DNA of 10,493 bases from the NCBI GenBank assembly GCA_017643325.1, contig JAEPNS010000087.1, positions 1-10,493 on the forward strand. Direction: 5' to 3'. The position numbers and the translations under genes are program-made. The notes under the pieces were generated by a model. That model did no database searches. It saw only the letters and a program-made list of their open reading frames with translations, and was not told the origin of the DNA. Each line of letters starts with the position of its first letter. Position 1 is the first letter of the stretch. The stretch is from Alphaproteobacteria bacterium (lineage in GTDB: Bacteria; Pseudomonadota; Alphaproteobacteria; UBA6615). Below, piece after piece: positions 6,526-10,493 of the stretch.

Positions 6526-7611
6526 CTAATCGCCGGCCGGCGCCTGGTCCGCGATGACGCAGACGAGGTTGCCGCCCAGGGGGCCCTGGTGTTCCGAGCC
6601 CGCATTGCCCAGCACCAGTGGCGTCTGGGCGATGGCCGAGACGGTGGCGTGCGCGACGGCCTTCGCGACATGGCCGGAATAGGCCGCGAGCAGGTCGGTG
6701 TTGAGGGTATGCCGGTGGTCGCGGCATTGTCCGACCGCATCCGCGCCGGCGTTGACGAAAACCGCGCCGAGCCGCGCGCTGGCCGCGGCGTCGAGGGCGC
6801 CGTTTTCGGGCGCGAGCCCTGCCATCTCGAACGCCTGAAGGGCGCCGGCGGTATCGAGCTGGTCCGACATCACGCCCCAGCCCGCACGCTGACGGCCGGG
6901 CGCGCCGCGCCGGTTGCCGACGACGACGATCCGCACATTGTGAAGTTCGCCGCCCGACGACGCCGATGCACGCCGGGCGTAGAGGTCGGTCCGGGCGCAG
7001 ATGGCGTCATCCGAGACGTCGCCCGCGTCCACCTCGCCGAGCGCGATGGCGGCCCCGAGCGCACACGCACCCCGGCTCCGCGCCCCGAGCGCCCCCGCGC
7101 CCACGCCCGGCAGGGACTCCGGGCTGGGCTGCGGGCACTTGATCTCGACCGCGGCGACATCGTCGTGCGACTCGATCCCGGCATCGGCCATGGCCGCCGC
7201 AACGGATTCGGCCACCACGCGCGCCTGCAACGCCGTGCCCAGTTCCGCTTCCTTCAGAGTGCGCGTGAACGCGAATCCGAGTGCGAGCGCGGTGTCGTGT
7301 TGCGGCACCGGGTCCGCGGCCGGGCGCCGCACGAACAGGGTCGCGTGCGGAGTCATCAGGCCCGCCGTCCCCCCGATCGCCATGATCGGGATCTTTTCCG
7401 TAATTTGCGCGCGCGGCACGCCGAGGCGCTCCGACAGCAGCAGTTCCAGCGCCAGCGTGAAATAGCCGCGCGCGAACCCGTCGCCCTCGGTCTGGGCGAT
7501 GACGCCCCGCACGTCCCGCGGCGCGAGAGTCCCGTCGTCGAAGAGAGCCGCGATCCCGGACACGTCGTCCGGCGCTGCCATCGACACGGTGTATACAAGT
7601 GATTCGTCCAC
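6526..7611 (-). CDS. ring-opening amidohydrolase (cyanuric acid hydrolase/barbiturase family), divergent active site
   Basis: The 361-residue protein matches the AtzD/barbiturase family over its full length. Landmarks are PDDVSGI (14-20), TEGDG (41-45), IGGTAGLMTPHATLFVRR (79-96), EIKCP (156-160), ASASSG (215-220), WGVMSD (245-250), RHTLN (300-304) and SEHQGPLGG (339-347). The family has three repeated domains, each giving a Lys-Ser dyad to a threefold active site. Aligned by eye with AtzD, the middle dyad is kept (Lys158, Ser218). The first becomes Gln40 and Ile79, and the third Asn287 and Asn336. The middle dyad is the one regarded as catalytic and universally conserved, so the enzyme may be active but on a less symmetrical cyclic amide or ureide. 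The start is GTG at 7611, preceded by GGGAAGG with a 6-base spacer, and this gives the same N-terminal length as AtzD. It is the first gene of the three-gene operon. Confidence 0.9.
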   Translation of the reverse strand: MDESLVYTVSMAAPDDVSGIAALFDDGTLAPRDVRGVIAQTEGDGFARGYFTLALELLLSERLGVPRAQITEKIPIMAIGGTAGLMTPHATLFVRRPAADPVPQHDTALALGFAFTRTLKEAELGTALQARVVAESVAAAMADAGIESHDDVAAVEIKCPQPSPESLPGVGAGALGARSRGACALGAAIALGEVDAGDVSDDAICARTDLYARRASASSGGELHNVRIVVVGNRRGAPGRQRAGWGVMSDQLDTAGALQAFEMAGLAPENGALDAAASARLGAVFVNAGADAVGQCRDHRHTLNTDLLAAYSGHVAKAVAHATVSAIAQTPLVLGNAGSEHQGPLGGNLVCVIADQAPAGD

Positions 7612-7645
7612 GAAGGCCTTCCCGCCATGCGATCAGAGAATTGCG

Positions 7646-7673
7646 CATACAAGTCCCCGGGAAGCCGTCGCAA
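7646..7673 (-). promoter_or_regulatory. possible promoter of the ring-opening hydrolase operon
   Basis: Read on the minus strand, TTGCGA (7673-7668) and TGTATG (7651-7646) are separated by 16 bases. Transcription would start near 7639, leaving a leader of about 28 bases before the GTG at 7611. Both boxes are weak matches, but nothing better was seen in the 267 bp between the operon and the tRNA gene. Confidence 0.25.
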
Positions 7674-7712
7674 AAAGCGGGCCAGCTGCATGCGGGACCG
7701 GGACACCGGGAA

Positions 7713-7736
7713 ACCGGGCCGTTCAATCGGCCCGGT
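7713..7736. repeat. perfect 9-bp inverted repeat upstream of the hydrolase operon
   Basis: ACCGGGCCG (7713-7721) and CGGCCCGGT (7728-7736) are exact reverse complements around TTCAAT. On the minus strand the hairpin is followed by TTTCCC, so it could be a weak terminator of transcription from the tRNA. It could equally be an operator: it sits about 40 bp upstream of the proposed -35 box, a position typical of activator sites. Confidence 0.5.
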
Positions 7737-7832
7737 CAACGCACGCGGCGGCTAATCGGTGACCACATTGCAAATGAGTTAGTCAGCCGGGCGGCAGCAA
7801 TACGGACCTCGTCGCCGGGCCGGCGAGAGGCG

Positions 7833-7850
7833 AAACCCCGGTTTTCCGGG
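7833..7850 (-). terminator. possible tRNA-Arg terminator
   Basis: On the minus strand, CCCGG (7850-7846), the loop AAAA and CCGGG (7841-7837) form a 5-bp stem followed by G and TTT (7835-7833). It lies 28 bases beyond the tRNA 3' end. The stem is short and the U-tract is only three bases, so support is moderate. Confidence 0.35.
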
Positions 7851-7878
7851 AAACATGTCATGAATTGGGGAACCGGCG

Positions 7879-7955
7879 TGGCGCGCCCGGGAAGATTCGA
7901 ACTCCCAACCTCCTGATCCGTAGTCAGACGCTCTATCCAGTTGAGCTACGGGCGC
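7879..7955 (-). tRNA. tRNA-Arg (anticodon ACG)
   Basis: The reverse complement folds into a complete 77-base cloverleaf. The acceptor GCGCCCG pairs with CGGGCGC, the D stem is GCTC/GAGC, and the anticodon stem is TCTGA/TCAGG with loop CTACGGA. The anticodon is ACG (plus-strand 7921-7919), reading CGU and, after A-to-I editing of position 34, CGC and CGA. The variable region is AGGTT and the T arm is GGGAG-TTCGAAT-CTTCC. The discriminator is G and CCA is encoded. All stems close with at most G-U wobbles, so the gene looks intact. Confidence 0.97.
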
Positions 7956-7973
7956 TTTGCCGAAGGCGCGCGG

Positions 7974-8002
7974 ACGCTAATCAAAAGACCTTGGGATTGC
8001 AA
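7974..8002 (-). promoter_or_regulatory. promoter of tRNA-Arg
   Basis: On the minus strand TTGCAA (8002-7997) is followed after exactly 17 bases by TAGCGT (7979-7974). Transcription would start near 7967, about 12 bases before the mature tRNA 5' end. Spacing and position fit a stable-RNA promoter, although the -10 element is GC-rich. Confidence 0.45.
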
Positions 8003-8195
8003 GACCGGGCGGGGACGTTCCCTGTCGAAGGGCTTGCAATGTCGCGCAAATCCCGCCAAAACCCGCTTGCCGCGATTCAGGCCAGTCGGTAACATCGCGC
8101 GCAACCAATTGGCTATTCAGCAATTTTTGCGCTGCCGCCACGTCGGCGGGCTCTTCGGGGGGCAGGCGCAGGGGCACCGAGGGACAAGGGAGCGG

Positions 8196-9314
8196 ATGAC
8201 AAAAAAACGCACCTGGTCGGCATTCGCCGGCGCAGCGCTGCTTTTGGCAGGCTGCGAATTCACCGACGATGCGCTTATCCCGTCCCTGACCGGCGAGGAT
8301 CCGGCGGGCGACGAACGCATCGAAATTCCTGCCAGCACCGCCGAGGGCAACCGGCTGCCCACGTTCGGCGACAGCATCTTCGAACCCGCGGGCGTAACAC
8401 CGGGACAGCCGACGGGCACCGAGGTCGGCAAGCGCGTGGAACGGCTGCGCGACGATCTCGGCCGCCTGCAGGTCAGCGTCAGCAACGACAACGACGCGCT
8501 CCAGACGCTGCGCCAGCAGACGATCACGGACGCGCTGCGCTACCAGGAACTCATTGCACAGATCCAGGCGAAGCTGCAGGTCGGCACCACGCCCGGGAAC
8601 CCGAATCTCGTCGCCGCCTGGACGGAGGCCCAGACGATCCTGCAGCGCATCGCCGACAGCGTTGGCCAGATGAACGCCCTGTCCAACAAGGTCGCCAACG
8701 ACAGCGCACTGTCCGCCTTCATTCTCGAATCCGTGCGCGCCACCTACGGCCTGACCGGCGCGGTGGACGAAGACCATCGCCAGCTCGCCGTGCTCGAGGA
8801 CGAGACCAACCGCACCGTCGTGCTGATCGACAGGCTCCTGAACGAGCTCAACGAGGACATCGCGCGCCAGACCAATTACGTCAGCCGCGAACGCGCCGAC
8901 CTGACCGTGCTTTCGGTCGCCGTCAAGAACGGCGAACTGTTCGGCAGCAGTCTGGCGAACCGCGCCTTCGCGACCGCCGCACCCGCGCGCGGCCCGGTCG
9001 GCACGCTTGCCAACCGTCGCCCGCTTGTGGTGATCCGCTTCGACCGCCCGAACGTGCCTTACAAGGAGCCGCTGTTCTCGGCCATGTCCGAGGCGCTGAA
9101 CCGGCGTCCCGGGTCGACCTTCGACGTGGTGTCGATCGTGCCGCAACGCGGCACCCCGGCCCAGGTCGCGCTCAACGCCAACCAGGCACGGCGCAACGCC
9201 GAAGAGGTGGTGCAAAGCCTGGTCGAGTTCGGCCTGCCGAGTGACCGCATCTCGATGAACTCCACGTCGAGCGGCCAGGTGGCGAACAACGAGGTCCACA
9301 TCTACGTCCGCTAG
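8196..9314 (+). CDS. coiled-coil lipoprotein with degenerate OmpA-like C-terminal domain
   Basis: The 372-residue product starts with a lipoprotein signal peptide (MTKKRTW, a hydrophobic stretch, lipobox LLAGC with Cys20). A low-complexity linker (about 25-75) follows. Two long helical, heptad-like regions (about 76-127 and 140-250) look like coiled coils. The C-terminal part (about 276-372) resembles the OmpA/Pal fold: PLVVIRFDRP, then QRGTPAQ, a helix NQARRNAEEVVQSLVEFGL, and SDRISMNS before the last strand. The Asp of the usual peptidoglycan-binding motif (HxDxRGT) is Pro316 here, and the matching Arg aligns with Asn334, so standard diaminopimelate binding is doubtful. The ATG at 8196 is preceded by AAGGGAG with a short spacer and begins the signal peptide, so the longer in-frame reading from 7941, which would cross the tRNA, is wrong. 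It is likely an envelope protein; I do not recognise a named family. Confidence 0.85.
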   Translation: MTKKRTWSAFAGAALLLAGCEFTDDALIPSLTGEDPAGDERIEIPASTAEGNRLPTFGDSIFEPAGVTPGQPTGTEVGKRVERLRDDLGRLQVSVSNDNDALQTLRQQTITDALRYQELIAQIQAKLQVGTTPGNPNLVAAWTEAQTILQRIADSVGQMNALSNKVANDSALSAFILESVRATYGLTGAVDEDHRQLAVLEDETNRTVVLIDRLLNELNEDIARQTNYVSRERADLTVLSVAVKNGELFGSSLANRAFATAAPARGPVGTLANRRPLVVIRFDRPNVPYKEPLFSAMSEALNRRPGSTFDVVSIVPQRGTPAQVALNANQARRNAEEVVQSLVEFGLPSDRISMNSTSSGQVANNEVHIYVR

Positions 9315-9323
9315 GGACCGGGC

Positions 9324-9346
9324 GGCGCGGTGTGGCCGCGCCCGTT
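9324..9346 (+). terminator. possible terminator after the lipoprotein gene
   Basis: GGCGCGG (9324-9330) pairs perfectly with CCGCGCC (9336-9342) across a TGTGG loop, 9 bases after the lipoprotein stop codon, and is followed by CGTT. The stem is strong but the U-tract is nearly absent. It lies in the 78-bp gap to the convergent protease gene. Confidence 0.4.
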
Positions 9347-9392
9347 CGGAAACACCGGCCCTCCGCGCACCCGCACAGGCAGGGGCGAGGCG

Positions 9393-10493
9393 CTACGTCT
9401 CGCGCTCGTCGAGCGCCTGGTCGAACTCGGCGAGCTGCGCCGCGACGCGCCCGTATATCGTGTCGGCCGGATAGGCTCCCTCGGCATCCGGCACACCCGC
9501 CGCAATACCCGTAAAGAGTTCGATGGCCGCGTCCACATGGGTGGCGGCGTACATGTGAAACCGCCCGGCCTCGACCTCTGCCGCGACGTCGTCGTCGAGC
9601 ACGAGGTTCACGGCGTTGGATTCCGGAAACAGCACGCCCTGGGTACCCGTCAGCTCCCCGGCATCGCGGCAGGACCGGAAGAAGCCCTCCGCCTTGTGGC
9701 TGAGACCGCCGATGGCCTGCACCTCGCCGCGCTGGTTGACCGAGCCGGTGACCGCAAGATCCTGGCGCAACGGCGCGCCCGACAGGTCCGACAGGATCGC
9801 CAGCACCTCGGCCAGCGACGCGCTGTCGCCCTCGACGCCGCCATAACTCTGCTCGAAGGTGATCGAGGCGTTGAAGGACAACGGCATGCGGCGCGCGAAC
9901 AGCCCGGCGAGGAAGCCCTGGATGACCAGTGCGCCCTTCTGCTGGATCGGCCCGCCGAGCATGACCTCCCGTTCGATGTTGGTCACGCCACGTCGCCCCA
10001 CCGACGTGCGCGCCGTGACCCGGGACGGTGCACCGAACGCGTGGTCACCCGCATCGCGCACGGTCAGTCCGTTGATCTGGCCGACCGCCGTGCCGGTCGT
10101 GGAAATCAGGATCCCGCCGCGACGGATCTGCTCGTGGACCCGGTCCTCCATACGCGCATTGCGCGAGCGGCGGCTGGCCCTGGCCGCGCGGACGGATTCC
10201 CCGTCGATGGTCTTGTCGCCCGATGCCTGGGCCGCATAGATCGCCTCATTGACGATATCCTCGACGAGCTCGAATCGGGCCGACAGCTTCTCCCGGTCGA
10301 AGGCGAGACGCGACGCGTAGCCGAGCAGGTAATCGATGGCATCGGCGGTGCAGGTGGTCGCGCCGTGCTTGTTGGCGAATCCCTGAAGCAGCCCCGCGTA
10401 ACAGGCCAGGTTGTCGGCGGTGGCGTCCATGTCCCCGTCGATCTCGGCTTTCACCTTGAAGTAGGCCTGGAACTCGGGGTCGACGGAAAAGAA
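9393..10493 (-). CDS. Lon-like ATP-dependent protease, LonB/YcbZ type (5' end missing)
   Basis: The last 366 residues are present; the frame is open to the right edge and begins FFSVDPEFQAYFK, so the true start lies outside. The first 110 visible residues form the alpha-helical lid of an AAA+ module (YLLGYASRLAFDREKLSARF). Residues from about 120 to 340 are an S16 Lon-type proteolytic domain. The catalytic Ser-Lys dyad is visible: Ser224 in GGVEGDSASLAE (codon 9824-9822) and Lys267 in IGGLSHKAEGFF (codon 9695-9693), numbered from the first visible residue. The preceding segments GQINGLTV and GDHAFGAPSRVTART match the AAA_32/LonB-like group (E. coli YcbZ and relatives), not the classic soluble Lon. 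Such proteins are about 800 residues long, so roughly half is missing. The role is cytoplasmic protein quality control; the substrate is unknown. It is convergent with the lipoprotein gene. Confidence 0.93.
   Translation of the reverse strand, partial: FFSVDPEFQAYFKVKAEIDGDMDATADNLACYAGLLQGFANKHGATTCTADAIDYLLGYASRLAFDREKLSARFELVEDIVNEAIYAAQASGDKTIDGESVRAARASRRSRNARMEDRVHEQIRRGGILISTTGTAVGQINGLTVRDAGDHAFGAPSRVTARTSVGRRGVTNIEREVMLGGPIQQKGALVIQGFLAGLFARRMPLSFNASITFEQSYGGVEGDSASLAEVLAILSDLSGAPLRQDLAVTGSVNQRGEVQAIGGLSHKAEGFFRSCRDAGELTGTQGVLFPESNAVNLVLDDDVAAEVEAGRFHMYAATHVDAAIELFTGIAAGVPDAEGAYPADTIYGRVAAQLAEFDQALDERET

Noticed and set aside
6526..7611. Direct naming of the hydrolase as AtzD (cyanuric acid hydrolase) or barbiturase
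   Set aside because: The family is clear, but four of the six dyad positions differ from those enzymes, so a gene symbol or substrate would be unsupported.
8040..8092. Short 17-codon open frame with an ATG between the tRNA and the lipoprotein gene
   Set aside because: There is no convincing ribosome binding site and no conserved feature; it is expected by chance in this composition.
7941..8195. N-terminal extension of the lipoprotein to 7941
   Set aside because: It would run through part of the tRNA gene and bury the lipoprotein signal peptide inside the protein.
7977..9299. Open frame of 440 codons on the minus strand
   Set aside because: It is antisense to the lipoprotein gene, whose signal peptide, lipobox and C-terminal pattern clearly mark the plus strand as coding.

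Overview
This is a high-GC window with closely packed genes, most likely from an alphaproteobacterium. The clearest hint is a small periplasmic cytochrome c that resembles the Rhodobacter-type 'large' cytochrome c2. The GC-rich codon use fits, as does a tRNA-Arg(ACG) gene with an encoded CCA and a TTGCAA-17-TAGCGT type promoter. The taxonomic placement is inferred, not demonstrated.

Layout. Left edge (1-770): the 5' end of a leftward gene (possibly a cupin protein) and a divergent cytochrome c2 gene. Next (796-3068, minus strand): a two-gene unit, a 2-oxoglutarate/Fe(II) oxygenase of the isopenicillin-N-synthase type followed by a thiolase. Divergent from it (3151-3561, plus strand) is a small protein that looks like an antibiotic-biosynthesis-monooxygenase (ABM) ferredoxin-like fold. 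Next (3613-7611, minus strand): a three-gene operon with 37-38 bp gaps, coding in order of transcription for a ring-opening amidohydrolase (cyanuric acid hydrolase/barbiturase family), an amidase-signature enzyme and an NtaA/DszA-type flavin monooxygenase. Then come a tRNA-Arg gene (7879-7955, minus), a coiled-coil lipoprotein with a degenerate OmpA-like C-terminus (8196-9314, plus) and the C-terminal half of a Lon-like (LonB/YcbZ type) protease running off the right edge (9393-10493, minus).

How the genes may work together. The most interesting part is 3613-7611. A ring-opening amidohydrolase, an amidase and an FMNH2-dependent monooxygenase in one operon suggest catabolism of a cyclic amide, imide or ureide: oxidation of the ring or a substituent, hydrolytic ring opening, then hydrolysis of the linear amide or ureide. 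The hydrolase differs from known cyanuric acid hydrolases and barbiturases. By eye, two of its three symmetrical Ser-Lys dyads are replaced and only the middle one remains, so its substrate is probably neither cyanuric acid nor barbiturate. The neighbouring oxygenase, thiolase and ABM-like protein may add further steps, but their link to the operon rests only on proximity.

The housekeeping-like genes to the right (tRNA, lipoprotein, Lon-like protease) look unrelated to the catabolic block. No insertion sequence, integrase, CRISPR array or rRNA gene was seen. No stretch over 300 bases lacks a gene; the longest gene-free stretches, 7612-7878 (267 bp) and 7956-8195 (240 bp), flank the tRNA and hold promoter-like and hairpin elements.
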